Shown: piece after piece, positions 51,473 through 60,432 of the stretch
Numbering within the stretch: position 1 is the stretch's first letter
Layout of the letters: the number at the start of each line of letters is the position of its first letter
Assembly: GCA_041905785.1 (NCBI GenBank)
Contig: JAYRKJ010000025.1
Coordinates: 1-64,000, forward strand
Source of the DNA: Roseateles_B sp041905785
GTDB taxonomy: Bacteria; Pseudomonadota; Gammaproteobacteria; Burkholderiales; Burkholderiaceae_C
DNA: 64,000 nt
Direction: 5' to 3'
Position numbers and translations under genes: made by a program
Notes under the pieces: model-generated
Seen by the model: only the letters and a program-made list of their open reading frames with translations
Databases searched by the model: none
Told to the model about the DNA's origin: nothing

Positions 51473-52536
51473 CGAGCTCACCCCTGCTGGAACACGGCGG
51501 CACCGACGGCGGGCCGCCCGTGCGCCACGACTTCTCCAGCAATGCCAGCCCCCTGCCCACGCCGGAGCCCGTGCTGACGGCCGTGCAGGCGGCCGATCGA
51601 CGCCGCTATCCCGATCCGGCCTACGGGCAGCTGCGCGAAACGCTGGCCGGACTGCTGCTGCACCCTGCCGAGCTGATCCTGCCCAGCGCCGGCGGCGCCG
51701 AGGCCATACGCCGCCTCACGCTGTGGGCCGCGCTGGAGGGCCTGCGCCATGTCTGGGTGCCGCAGCCGGGCTTTGGCGACTACGCCGCTGCGGCCCAGGC
51801 CCTGGGCCTGCAGGTCCATGCCTATGCGGACGTCCATGCGCTGTCGCAGGATCTGTGCGCGCAGGAAGACGGCCTGCCCATGAAGAGCCCGGCCCTGGTC
51901 TGGATCTGCGATCCCTGCAATCCCACTGGCGCCAGCCCTTCGCCGTCGGCCTGGCAAAGCCTGGCCGATGCCTTGCTCAACAGCGGCTCGCAGCTGGCCA
52001 TCGACCTGGCCTACGAGGCCTTGCGCCTGGATGGTGCCAGCCACCTGCCGCCGGAGCTGGCCGAGCAGGCCTGGCGCCTGCACTGCCCCAACAAGGCCCT
52101 GGGCCTGACCGGCGTGCGTGCCGGGCTGGTGCAGGCCCCGCTGCAGGCCGCGCCGGCCGCCGAACGCCTGCTGCAGCTGGCCCCGAGCTGGGTGCTGTCC
52201 GCCGAAGGCGTGGCCCTGCTGGACCAGGCCTGGCGCCCCGAGACCCTGCAGGCCCTGCAGCAGCAGCGCGAACGCCTGCGGCCCTGGCGCCTGGCCCAGC
52301 ACAGCGCCCTGCATCTGCACGGCTGGGCGGCGCGGCCCAGCGTCTGCAACTTCAACCTGTGGCGCCCGTCCTCGGGCACCCACATCCCCACCCTTCTGCA
52401 GGCCCTGCGCCAGCGCGGCATCAAGCTGCGCAATGCCGCCTCGATGGGCGCACCGGGCTGGCTGCGCCTCTCGGTTCAAAGCCCCGACAGCCAGGATGTG
52501 CTGCTGCAAGCCCTGATGGAACTCGAATGCATCTGA
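51469..52536 (+). CDS. cobD: L-threonine-O-3-phosphate decarboxylase (CobD; CobC in Pseudomonas naming)
   Basis: 355 residues, fold-type I PLP enzyme of the HisC-like aminotransferase family. DFSSNASPLPTPEPV at the start, VWICDPCNPTGASPSPS, and the PLP-lysine region CPNKALGLTGVRAGLVQAP. Makes (R)-1-amino-2-propanol phosphate for CbiB. Overlaps both neighbours (cbiB by 4 bp, cobQ by 10 bp). Confidence 0.93.
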   Translation: MTSSPLLEHGGTDGGPPVRHDFSSNASPLPTPEPVLTAVQAADRRRYPDPAYGQLRETLAGLLLHPAELILPSAGGAEAIRRLTLWAALEGLRHVWVPQPGFGDYAAAAQALGLQVHAYADVHALSQDLCAQEDGLPMKSPALVWICDPCNPTGASPSPSAWQSLADALLNSGSQLAIDLAYEALRLDGASHLPPELAEQAWRLHCPNKALGLTGVRAGLVQAPLQAAPAAERLLQLAPSWVLSAEGVALLDQAWRPETLQALQQQRERLRPWRLAQHSALHLHGWAARPSVCNFNLWRPSSGTHIPTLLQALRQRGIKLRNAASMGAPGWLRLSVQSPDSQDVLLQALMELECI

Positions 52537-54101
52537 GCCCAAAAAACGACAGACGGGGGCGCGCGCGCGCCGTGATGGTGCTGGGCACGACCAGCGGCGC
52601 CGGCAAGAGCTTCCTGGCCACGGCCCTGTGCCGCTGGTATGCGCGGCAAGGCTTCAAGGTCGCGCCCTTCAAGGCGCAGAACATGAGCAACAACGCGCGC
52701 GTGGTTCCTGTGAGCCCCTCGACTGCGGGTACGCAGTCGGCCCCCCGAGGGGGCGCAGCCGGGCTTGAGAGCGGCCCGGCGCCCGGCTGGCCTGGCCGGG
52801 CTGGAAGGATGGGCGAGATCGGCTCCGCCCAGTACTTCCAGGCCCTGGCTGCGCGCTGCCAGCCCGAGGTCCGCATGAACCCCGTGCTGCTCAAGCCCGA
52901 GGCGGACACGGCCTCGCAGGTGGTGGTGCTGGGCGAGGTCGACGAAGCCCTGAGCCGCGCGCCCTGGCGCGAGCGCAGCGAGCTGCTGTGGCCCCACGCC
53001 CGCACGGCGCTGCACCAGCTGATGGACGAGAACGAGGTGGTGGTGATCGAGGGCGCGGGCTCGCCGGCCGAGATCAATCTGCACGCCAGCGACTACGTCA
53101 ACATGCGCACCGCCCGCGAGGTCGGCGCGGCCTGCCTGCTGGCCACCGACATCGACCGCGGCGGCGCCTTCGCCCATCTCTACGGCACCCACCAGCTGCT
53201 GCCGCCCGAGGAACGGGCCTTGATACGCGGCTACGTGCTGAACCGTTTCCGCGGCGACGCCCGCCTGCTGGCGCCGGGCCCCGAGATGCTGCAGCAGATG
53301 ACCGGCGTGCCAACGCTGGCCGTGCTGCCCCTGTGGCGCCAGCACGGCCTGCCCGAGGAGGACGGCGTCTTCGACGAACAGACCAGCGGCCAGGGCCTGC
53401 GCATTGCGGTCGTGGCCTACCCGCGGCTGTCCAACCTCGACGAGTTCCAGCCCCTGCGCCAGGTGCCCGGCGTGCAGCTGAGCTGGGCCCGCGACGCGCG
53501 CACGCTGCAGGGCGCCGACTGGATCATCCTGCCCGGCTCCAAGGCCGTGGCCGCGGACCTGGCCTGGCTGCGCGAGCAGCGCCTGGATGCCGCCATCGCC
53601 GGCCATGCCGCAGCGGGCAAGCCGCTGCTGGGCATCTGCGGCGGCCTGCAGATGCTGGGCGAGACCCTGGTCGACCCGCACGGCATCGACGGCAATGCGC
53701 CGGGCCTGGGCCTGCTGCCGCTGGTGACCCGCTTCGAGCGGGAGAAGCTCTTGAGGCCCGCGAGATTGTCCTTTGCCAAGGCGATGCAGTCACCCTGGTC
53801 GGCCTTACAGGGACTTGCTTTGGAAGGTTATGAGATTCACCATGGCCGCACCGTCCAGCATCCGTCGCTGGGCGCAGCCACCGAGATCCTGCACGAGCAG
53901 GACGGCAGTGTGGTGGGCTGGCAGCAATCGAACGTGTTGGGGGTCTATGCCCATGGACTGTTCGAACAGCCGGCCCTGCTGCGTGCATTGTTTGGCCTTG
54001 AAGGAGGAGGGTTGGAGCCGGTGTTCGAAGGCCTGGCCGACTTTGTCGACCGCCACTTCGCGCCGGGTGCCCTGATGCAATTGCTGGAACCCAACGCATG
54101 A
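52527..54101 (+). CDS. cobQ: Cobyric acid synthase CobQ with a 34-residue in-frame insertion
   Basis: 524 residues from ATG 52527. N-terminal ATPase (GTTSGAGKSFLATALCRWY, FKAQNMSNNARVV) and C-terminal triad-type glutamine amidotransferase with catalytic Cys in LLGICGGLQMLGE (about 372) and the EIHHG His. Amidates carboxylates b, d, e and g. Between NNARVV and MGEIGSAQ, which are nearly adjacent in homologues, lies an additional P/S/G/A-rich block (bases 52707-52808). The frame is preserved, so activity may survive, but the insertion is close to the ATP site. The stop overlaps the next gene (ATGA). Confidence 0.94.
   Translation: MHLSPKNDRRGRARAVMVLGTTSGAGKSFLATALCRWYARQGFKVAPFKAQNMSNNARVVPVSPSTAGTQSAPRGGAAGLESGPAPGWPGRAGRMGEIGSAQYFQALAARCQPEVRMNPVLLKPEADTASQVVVLGEVDEALSRAPWRERSELLWPHARTALHQLMDENEVVVIEGAGSPAEINLHASDYVNMRTAREVGAACLLATDIDRGGAFAHLYGTHQLLPPEERALIRGYVLNRFRGDARLLAPGPEMLQQMTGVPTLAVLPLWRQHGLPEEDGVFDEQTSGQGLRIAVVAYPRLSNLDEFQPLRQVPGVQLSWARDARTLQGADWIILPGSKAVAADLAWLREQRLDAAIAGHAAAGKPLLGICGGLQMLGETLVDPHGIDGNAPGLGLLPLVTRFEREKLLRPARLSFAKAMQSPWSALQGLALEGYEIHHGRTVQHPSLGAATEILHEQDGSVVGWQQSNVLGVYAHGLFEQPALLRALFGLEGGGLEPVFEGLADFVDRHFAPGALMQLLEPNA
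52707..52808. repeat. 102-bp GC-rich insertion inside cobQ
   Basis: Contains inverted-repeat words such as ACTGCGGGTACGCAGT and CCCCCCGAGGGGG, and a run of GGCCCGGCGCCCGGCTGGCC. It interrupts the conserved NNARVV...GEIG region of CobQ without changing frame. Looks like a dispersed palindromic element captured in a coding region. Confidence 0.7.
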
Positions 54102-54913
54102 CACTCCTTGCCCAACGCGCCCTGACCCCGTCCATTCCCCTGAGTCCGCAACGCATCGCCTGCCTCTCCACCGAAGCGGTGGAGGTGCTCTATCGCCTGG
54201 GCGCCCAGCACCGCGTGGCCGGCATCTCCGGCTACAGCGTGCATCCGCCCGAGGCGCGCACCGAGAAGCCCAAGATCAGCGGCTTTTCCAGCATGAAGCT
54301 GGAGCGCATCCTGGCCGTCGAGCCGGATCTGGTGATCGGCTTCTCCGACCTGCAAAAACCCCTGCTGGCCGAGTGTGAGGCCGCCGGCCTGCCCACGCTG
54401 TGGTTCGACCAGCGCGACATCGCCGGCATCCACGCCATGGTGCGCCGGCTCGCGGCCCTGGTGCAGAAGGAGGAGGAAGGCGAACGGCTCTGCGCCAGCC
54501 TGCTCGCCCAGCAGCAGCGCCTGGCCGAGCAGGCGGCTGCCTTGTCCTGGCGGCCCCGGGTTTTCTTCGAGGAATGGGACGAGCCCCTGATCTGCGGCAT
54601 CGGCTGGGTCAGCGAGATCATCCAGCTCTGCGGCGGCCAGGACGTGTTCAGCGACCGCGCCCGCGCAGGCTTTGCCAAGCAGCGCATCGTCAGCCATGAA
54701 GACGTGCTGGCGCGCGAACCGCAGCTGATTCTCGGCTCCTGGTGCGGCAAGAAATTCGTGCCTGAGAAGGTGCTGGCCCGGCCCGGCTTTGCCGACCTGG
54801 GTGCCCAGCTGGTGGAGATCAAGTCCGCCGACATCCTCGCGCCCGGCCTGGCGGCCCTGGAGCGCGGGGCCCCCCAGGTCCTGGCCGCCATCCAATCCAT
54901 CGTGCAGCAGTGA
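54098..54913 (+). CDS. Leaderless BtuF-like cobalamin-binding protein
   Basis: 271 residues, BtuF/FecB binding-protein fold: RIACLSTEAVEVLYRLG, RVAGISGYSV, KPKISGFSSMKLERILAVEPDLVIGF. Unlike the btuF at 38023 it has no signal peptide: the N-terminus MTLLAQRALTPSIPLSPQR is not hydrophobic. It is therefore predicted cytosolic unless exported by another route. Overlaps cobQ (ATGA) and nearly touches cobT, placing it within the nucleotide-loop assembly genes. A cytosolic corrinoid carrier or chaperone is possible; known function is lacking. Confidence 0.82.
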   Translation: MTLLAQRALTPSIPLSPQRIACLSTEAVEVLYRLGAQHRVAGISGYSVHPPEARTEKPKISGFSSMKLERILAVEPDLVIGFSDLQKPLLAECEAAGLPTLWFDQRDIAGIHAMVRRLAALVQKEEEGERLCASLLAQQQRLAEQAAALSWRPRVFFEEWDEPLICGIGWVSEIIQLCGGQDVFSDRARAGFAKQRIVSHEDVLAREPQLILGSWCGKKFVPEKVLARPGFADLGAQLVEIKSADILAPGLAALERGAPQVLAAIQSIVQQ

Positions 54914-54915
54914 CC

Positions 54916-55956
54916 ATGAGCGACCTCATCCCCCACATCCCCAGCCTCGAAGACAGCACCCTGGCCCAGCGCCTGCAGGCCCGCATCGACAGCAAGACCA
55001 AGCCCCTGGGCTCCCTGGGCCAGCTGGAGGCGCTGATGCTGCGCCTGGGCCTGATCCTGGGCAGCGAGACGCCCTGCCTCGAAGCGCCCCAGCTGATGGT
55101 CTTTGCCGGCGACCACGGGCTGGCCGCGCGCGGCGTCTCGGCCTACCCGTCCGACGTCACCTGGCAGATGGTGGAGAACTTCCTGGCCGGCGGCGCCGCG
55201 GTCAGCGTGCTGGCCCGCCAGCACGGCCTGGCGCTGAGCGTGGTCGACGCCGGCGTGCGCCATGACTTCGCGCCCCGCCCCGGCCTGATCCAGGCCAAGG
55301 TGGCGCCGGGCACCGCCGACGCCCTGGAGCAGCCGGCCATGAGCGCGGACCAGTGCGCCACCGCCCTCAGCGCGGGCCGCGAGCTGCTGGCCCGCCAGCC
55401 CGGCAATGTGCTGATCCTGGGCGAGATGGGCATAGGCAACACCTCGGCCGCGGCGCTGCTGCTGGCACGCCTGGCCGATCTGCCCATCGCCGACTGCGTG
55501 GGCCGGGGGACAGGTCTTGACGATGCCCAGCTGGCCCGCAAGACCGAGATCCTGGGCCAGGTGCTGGCCCGCCATCCGCAGGCCCGCTCGCCGATGGACG
55601 CGCTGCAGGCCTTCGGCGGCTTCGAGATCGCGATGATGGCGGGGGCCGTGCTGCAGGCCGCGCTGGAGCGCCGGGTGATCCTCGTGGACGGCTTCATCAC
55701 CAGCAGCGCCGTGCTGGTGGCCGCCCGGCTGCAGCCGGCGGTGCTGCAGCGCTGCGTCTTTGCCCACCGGTCCGAGGAGCAGGCTCATCGCCTGATGCTG
55801 GACCAGCTGCAGGCCCGCCCCCTGCTGGATCTGGGCCTGCGCCTGGGCGAGGGCTCGGGCGCCGCCCTGGCCTGGCCGCTGCTGGTCTCGGCCTGCCGCA
55901 TCCTGGCCGAGATGGCCAGCTTCGCCTCCGCCGGGGTCAGCGAGCGACAGAACTGA
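54916..55956 (+). CDS. cobT: Nicotinate-nucleotide--dimethylbenzimidazole phosphoribosyltransferase
   Basis: 346 residues from ATG 54916 (GTG 54910 overlaps the upstream stop and is an alternative). Conserved blocks: DSKTKPLGSLGQLE, VFAGDHGLAARGVSAYP, LGEMGIGNTSAAALL, and DGFITSSAVLVA. Joins DMB made by BluB to ribose phosphate, giving alpha-ribazole phosphate. Last cob gene before the inserted signalling pair. Confidence 0.95.
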   Translation: MSDLIPHIPSLEDSTLAQRLQARIDSKTKPLGSLGQLEALMLRLGLILGSETPCLEAPQLMVFAGDHGLAARGVSAYPSDVTWQMVENFLAGGAAVSVLARQHGLALSVVDAGVRHDFAPRPGLIQAKVAPGTADALEQPAMSADQCATALSAGRELLARQPGNVLILGEMGIGNTSAAALLLARLADLPIADCVGRGTGLDDAQLARKTEILGQVLARHPQARSPMDALQAFGGFEIAMMAGAVLQAALERRVILVDGFITSSAVLVAARLQPAVLQRCVFAHRSEEQAHRLMLDQLQARPLLDLGLRLGEGSGAALAWPLLVSACRILAEMASFASAGVSERQN

Positions 55957-56066
55957 CACCCCTGCGGCTTGTGGCACATACCTGCCACAAGCCGCCCCGG
56001 GGGACGCCCCACAAGGGCAAGACTTGCCACCATAATGGGCCCAGCCTCAGCACATGGGAGCAAGCA

Positions 56067-57620
56067 ATGTCCGACTTGGTGTTTGCTGACGAACTTCCTG
56101 AGCAACTCCCTCAGGGACGCACCAAGGCCATCGACCCCTGGGTGGTGATGATCGTCGACGACGATCCCGCCGTTCACCAGGTGACGCAGCTGGTCATGGC
56201 GGACTTCGAGTTCGCCGGCCGTCGCCTGCAGTTCCTGGACGCCTACAGCGCCACCGAGGCGCGCGAGCTGCTGCAGGCCCGCCAGGACATCGCCCTGGTG
56301 CTGCTGGACGTGGTGATGGAGTCCGAGCATGCCGGCCTGGACCTCGCCCGCCATATCCGCGAGGAGCTGGAGAACCACCATGTGCGCATCGTGCTGCGCA
56401 CCGGGCAGCCGGGCCAGGCGCCCGAAGAGCATGTCATCAAGACCTATGACATCAACGACTACAAGGAGAAGACCGAGCTCACCAAGCGCAAGCTGATCAC
56501 GGTCTTCTACTCGGCGCTGCGCTCCTACCGCGACATCATGATCATCGATCAGTCGCGCCAGGCCCTGCGCCGCTCCATCGACGCCATCACCCGCATCTAC
56601 GACAGCCAGAACCTGCGCCGTTTCGCGTCCGCCGTGCTGGAGCAGGTGGCCCATCTGCTGGGCTACGAGGCCCAGGGCCTCTGCGCCAGCCGCATCTCGG
56701 CCTACGCGGCCTCGCATATCGAGGGCAAGCTCAAGGTGCTGGCCGCAACCTCGGAGTATTCGAAGCTGCTGGTCGACGAGGAGGTCGACAGCCTGCCGCA
56801 GGAAGTCAAGGCCTCGCTGGACCGGGCCCTGCGGGACCAGCAGAGCCATTTCGAAGACCTCTGCTTCGTCGGCTACTACCGCACCAGCAGCGGCAACGAA
56901 AGCCTGCTGTACATGGTCTTCTCCGAACCGGTCGATGCCCAGGCCCGCGAGCTGCTGGAAATCTTTTGCGCCAACGTGGCCATCACCTACGAAAGCCTGC
57001 TGCTGCGCGAGGAGATCGCCGACACCCAGCGGTCCACGGTCTACATCATCGGCGAGGCCGTCGAGAAGCGCTCCAAGGAGACCGGCGCGCACGTGCGCCG
57101 CGTCGGCGAGCTGGCCGCGCTGCTGGCCGAGCTGGTGGGCATGCGTGCGGCCGATGTGGAGTTCATGCGCCAGGCCGCGCCGCTGCATGACGTGGGCAAG
57201 ATCGGCATCCCCGACCGTGTGCTGAACAAGCCGGGCAAGCTGGACGCTGAAGAATGGGAAGTCATGCAGACCCACGCCCGCATCGGCTACGAACTGCTCA
57301 GCAAGTCCGACAAGCGCATCCTGCAGCTGGGCGCCATCATCGCGCACGAGCACCATGAGCGTTGGGACGGCCAGGGCTACCCGCGCGGCCTGGCCGGCGA
57401 GCAGATCCACGTGGCCGGCCGCATCGTGGCCCTGGTCGACGTCTTCGATGCCCTGCTCAGCGACCGCTGCTACAAGAAGGCCTGGACCTTCGACGAGACC
57501 TTGGCCTATGTGAAGGAACAGGCGGGCAGCCAGTTCGATCCCAAGCTGGTGGCACTGCTGCTGGATCATCTCGACGAAGTCCGCGACATCTACCAGCGAC
57601 TGCCGGACAAGGCGGCCTGA
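56067..57620 (+). CDS. Response regulator: REC - DUF3369 - HD-GYP
   Basis: 517 residues from ATG 56067 (GGGAG upstream). The receiver domain (VVMIVDDDPAVHQ, phosphoacceptor Asp in LVLLDVVMES) is followed by a DUF3369 sensor-like domain (about 175-330) and a C-terminal HD-GYP phosphodiesterase: LHDVGKIGIPD (about 372), IAHEHHERWDGQGYPRGLAG (about 428). All HD and GYP residues are present, so it should hydrolyse cyclic di-GMP. It sits between cobT and cobS and is followed after 4 bp by a histidine kinase gene, its probable partner. Link to B12 physiology is by position only. Confidence 0.93.
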   Translation: MSDLVFADELPEQLPQGRTKAIDPWVVMIVDDDPAVHQVTQLVMADFEFAGRRLQFLDAYSATEARELLQARQDIALVLLDVVMESEHAGLDLARHIREELENHHVRIVLRTGQPGQAPEEHVIKTYDINDYKEKTELTKRKLITVFYSALRSYRDIMIIDQSRQALRRSIDAITRIYDSQNLRRFASAVLEQVAHLLGYEAQGLCASRISAYAASHIEGKLKVLAATSEYSKLLVDEEVDSLPQEVKASLDRALRDQQSHFEDLCFVGYYRTSSGNESLLYMVFSEPVDAQARELLEIFCANVAITYESLLLREEIADTQRSTVYIIGEAVEKRSKETGAHVRRVGELAALLAELVGMRAADVEFMRQAAPLHDVGKIGIPDRVLNKPGKLDAEEWEVMQTHARIGYELLSKSDKRILQLGAIIAHEHHERWDGQGYPRGLAGEQIHVAGRIVALVDVFDALLSDRCYKKAWTFDETLAYVKEQAGSQFDPKLVALLLDHLDEVRDIYQRLPDKAA

Positions 57621-57624
57621 ATCC

Positions 57625-58974
57625 ATGGACAAAGGAACGAGCGGCGGCCCGGGCGAGGTGGCTGGCGAGCACATGCCGGCCGGCTCCGGCACGGCGTCGG
57701 CCATCCTGGCCTTGCTGCGCGCCAGCAAGGATTTGCACGGTATCGCCTACTTCAGGGCCATCACGGCGGCCCTGGCTGTCCAGTTGGGTGCCAGCCATGT
57801 GATCCTGGGGCGGCTGGACCTGAACGGCGAACGCCGCCAGGTCGTGCTGCTGGCCTACCGGCGAGAGGACGACTGGGGCCCCGAGCTGGCCTATGAGCTG
57901 CCCGGCACGCCCAGCGAGCAGATCGCCGAAGGGCGCCTCTGCTACCACGCCAATGCGGTGCAACAGGCCTATCCGGCCGACATCCTGCTGGCCGAGCTGG
58001 GGGTGCAGAGCTACCTGGGTCTGCCGCTCCTGGACGATGAGGGCCGCGTCATCGGCCTGCTTTGCGTGCTGGACCGGCTGCCCATGAGCTGGGAGCGGCG
58101 GCTGTTCTCGCTGGAGCTGCTGCAGGCCGTCGCCGGACGCTGCAGCGCCGAGCTCCAGCCGCTGATCGCCAGGCTGCAAGAGCAGCAACTGCTGCGCGAG
58201 CACGGCGAGCGCGAGCTGCGCGCGACCGCGCGCATGATCGAGCAGGAGCGCATGGCCGCGCTGGGCAGCCTGGTGCCAGGCATGACGCATGACATCGCCT
58301 CGCCCATCGGCGTGGCCGTCACGGCCTGCTCCGGGCTGGATGAATTCGCCCAGCGGCTGCTGAAAAACCTGCAGGCCGGCAAGCTCAGCGCGAGCGAGGC
58401 CGCCGAGTTGGCCCAGCGCATCGCCGATGCCAGCCAGCTGGCCGGCGCCCATCTGCGCCGGGCCTCGGACCTGCTGTCCGGGTTCAAGACCTATGCCACC
58501 GATCAGGCACAGCAGAAGGTCGGCGCCTTCGACCTCGGCGACTACCTGCGCAACATCCTGCGCGTGCATGGCGCCCTGCTCAAGGGCGCCCGAGCCCGGC
58601 TGGAGCTGGACCTGCCCGAAGCCGCGCCGGTGGTGATGTGCGGCGGCCAGCTCTCGCAGTTGCTGGCCAAGCTGCTGCGCAACAGTTGCGCCCATGCCTT
58701 TGAAGGCATCGGCGACCGCCGCATCCAGCTCCGCGTGAAGCTGGAGGGCGAGTGGGTCCACCTGCACTACCGGGACAATGGCCGCGGTCTGCCCCCTGCG
58801 CTGCGCGAGCAGTTGCTGCAGGGCTGGGGCACCGTGCAGGACCAGGGCCTGGGCCTGCATCTGGTGGCCCAGCTGTGCCAGATGATGAAGGGACGCATCC
58901 GGCTGGACCCGGACCCGCGGCCCGGCACGGGCTATATCATCGAGCTCCCCTTGAACACGCCCGGGCAGGATTGA
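57625..58974 (+). CDS. Soluble GAF-domain histidine kinase
   Basis: 449 residues with no membrane segment. A GAF-like domain (about 30-175: GVQSYLGLPLLDDEGRVIGLLCVLD) is followed by a coiled-coil, an H-box with LVPGMTHDIASPIGVAVT (His about 222), and a HATPase domain with N-box LLRNSCAHAF, G1 YRDNGRGLPP and G2 GLGLHLVAQL. The cytosolic sensor domain implies an internal ligand or redox cue. It is transcribed with the HD-GYP regulator and presumably phosphorylates it. Confidence 0.9.
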   Translation: MDKGTSGGPGEVAGEHMPAGSGTASAILALLRASKDLHGIAYFRAITAALAVQLGASHVILGRLDLNGERRQVVLLAYRREDDWGPELAYELPGTPSEQIAEGRLCYHANAVQQAYPADILLAELGVQSYLGLPLLDDEGRVIGLLCVLDRLPMSWERRLFSLELLQAVAGRCSAELQPLIARLQEQQLLREHGERELRATARMIEQERMAALGSLVPGMTHDIASPIGVAVTACSGLDEFAQRLLKNLQAGKLSASEAAELAQRIADASQLAGAHLRRASDLLSGFKTYATDQAQQKVGAFDLGDYLRNILRVHGALLKGARARLELDLPEAAPVVMCGGQLSQLLAKLLRNSCAHAFEGIGDRRIQLRVKLEGEWVHLHYRDNGRGLPPALREQLLQGWGTVQDQGLGLHLVAQLCQMMKGRIRLDPDPRPGTGYIIELPLNTPGQD

Positions 58975-59026
58975 GCGCGCTGCGGTGACCGCCGCGCCAT
59001 GACCTGCGACGCGCCACGCCTGACGC

Positions 59027-59878
59027 ATGCGCCGCCTGCTGCACGAAATCCGCCTCTTCTTCATCGCCCTGCAGTTCTTCACCCGGCTGCCGATTCCGGC
59101 CTGGGTGGGCTTCGAGCCGGCCTGGCTGCAGCAGTGCGCGCGCTACTTCCCGGCCGTCGGCGCGCTGGTGGGCCTGTTCAGCGCTGCGGCTTTCGGCCTC
59201 GCGATGGCCTTCTGGCCGCCCTGGGTCGCGGCCTTGCTGGCCATCGCGGCCAGCGTCTGGCTCACCGGCGGTTTTCATGAGGACGGCTGGGCCGACACCT
59301 GCGACGGACTGGGCGGCGCCGTGAGCCGCGAGAAGGCCTTGCTGATCATGAAAGACTCGCGCCTGGGCAGCTATGGTGCCCTGGGCCTGATTTTGATGCT
59401 GGGCCTCAAGGCCGGCGCCCTGGCCGCCCTGGCCGAACGATCACCGCTGCTGGCCGCAGCCCTGCTCGCCTGGGGCCATGCGGCCTCGCGCCTGGCGCCG
59501 CTGGTGCTGATGCGCAGCCTGCCCTATGCCGGCGATGCCGAGCATGCCAAGGCCAAGCCGCTGGCCACGCAGATCGGGCTCGGTCCGCTGGCCGCGGCGC
59601 TGCTGATGACGCTGCTGTGCTGCCTGCTGCTGGTCGTCCTGCCGCTGTTCTGCCTGCCGCGGTCGGGTGGGCCCGGGCCGCTGTCGGGCCTGGTCGTCCT
59701 GATCGGCCTGCAATGCGGGGCTGGCGCGCTGGGTCTGCTGTGGATGCAGCGCTGGCTCCGGCACCGGCTCGGTGGCTACACGGGCGACAACCTGGGCGCC
59801 AGCCAGCAGCTCAGCGAACTGCTGCTGCTGCTGGCCGCGCTGGCCGTGCTGCCCCATCTGGGCCTGTCCGGGCGCTGA
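59027..59878 (+). CDS. cobS: Adenosylcobinamide-GDP ribazoletransferase (cobalamin synthase)
   Basis: 283 residues, polytopic membrane enzyme. CobS signature: ALQFFTRLPIPAWVGF near the start, then GGFHEDGWADTCDGLGG and IMKDSRLGSYGALGL, with acidic metal-binding residues. Joins adenosylcobinamide-GDP and alpha-ribazole (phosphate). Separated from cobT by the signalling pair and followed by the phosphatase gene with 4 bp between. Confidence 0.95.
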   Translation: MRRLLHEIRLFFIALQFFTRLPIPAWVGFEPAWLQQCARYFPAVGALVGLFSAAAFGLAMAFWPPWVAALLAIAASVWLTGGFHEDGWADTCDGLGGAVSREKALLIMKDSRLGSYGALGLILMLGLKAGALAALAERSPLLAAALLAWGHAASRLAPLVLMRSLPYAGDAEHAKAKPLATQIGLGPLAAALLMTLLCCLLLVVLPLFCLPRSGGPGPLSGLVVLIGLQCGAGALGLLWMQRWLRHRLGGYTGDNLGASQQLSELLLLLAALAVLPHLGLSGR

Positions 59879-59882
59879 GCGC

Positions 59883-60419
59883 ATGCCCATTGGCTGCACC
59901 GTCTGGCGCCACCCTCGCCCCGAGGGGGTGAAGGGCCGCTGCATCGGCGCGCGCAGCGACGTGCCCGTGCACTGGCGCCGCGCCAAACGCCTGGCCCGTC
60001 GCATTCAGGCCCATGCACGGCGGCATCGGCTGCCGCATGAGGTCTGGACCTCGCCGCTGCGGCGCTGTGCGGACGTGGGACGCTGGCTGGCTCGCTGGGG
60101 CTGGCGGCATCGGCTGTGCGAGGACCTGAGGGAAATGGACTTCGGCGCCTGGGACGGCCGGCGCTGGTCCGACATTCCCAAGGAAGACATCGACGCCTGG
60201 GTGGCGGACTTCCTCGGCTTTGCGCCCAAAGGCGGCGAGTCATTGGCAGCGCTGCTGGAGCGCGTCGCAGCCTGCGCGCTGCCCGCGAATGCGCTTGTCG
60301 TCAGCCACGGGGGATGGATGCTGGCGCGCCGGTGGCACCAGGCGCATCCCCAGCAGCCACCGTCAGCGGCCTGCTGGCCGCAGCCGCCCCGCTATGCCGA
60401 GGCCTGGCGGCTGGCCTGA
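59883..60419 (+). CDS. cobC: Alpha-ribazole phosphatase (histidine phosphatase family)
   Basis: 178 residues from ATG 59883. Phosphoglycerate-mutase-like fold: catalytic His in TVWRHPRPE, the CIGARSDVPV segment typical of CobC enzymes, EMDFGAWDGRRW with the acidic residue, and a second His in VVSHGGWML. Removes the 5' phosphate at the end of cobalamin assembly. RHP replaces the commoner RHG, as often seen in CobC. An R/H-rich helix is present at about 35-50. Confidence 0.88.
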   Translation: MPIGCTVWRHPRPEGVKGRCIGARSDVPVHWRRAKRLARRIQAHARRHRLPHEVWTSPLRRCADVGRWLARWGWRHRLCEDLREMDFGAWDGRRWSDIPKEDIDAWVADFLGFAPKGGESLAALLERVAACALPANALVVSHGGWMLARRWHQAHPQQPPSAACWPQPPRYAEAWRLA

Positions 60420-60432
60420 GCGCGCCGGCCGA

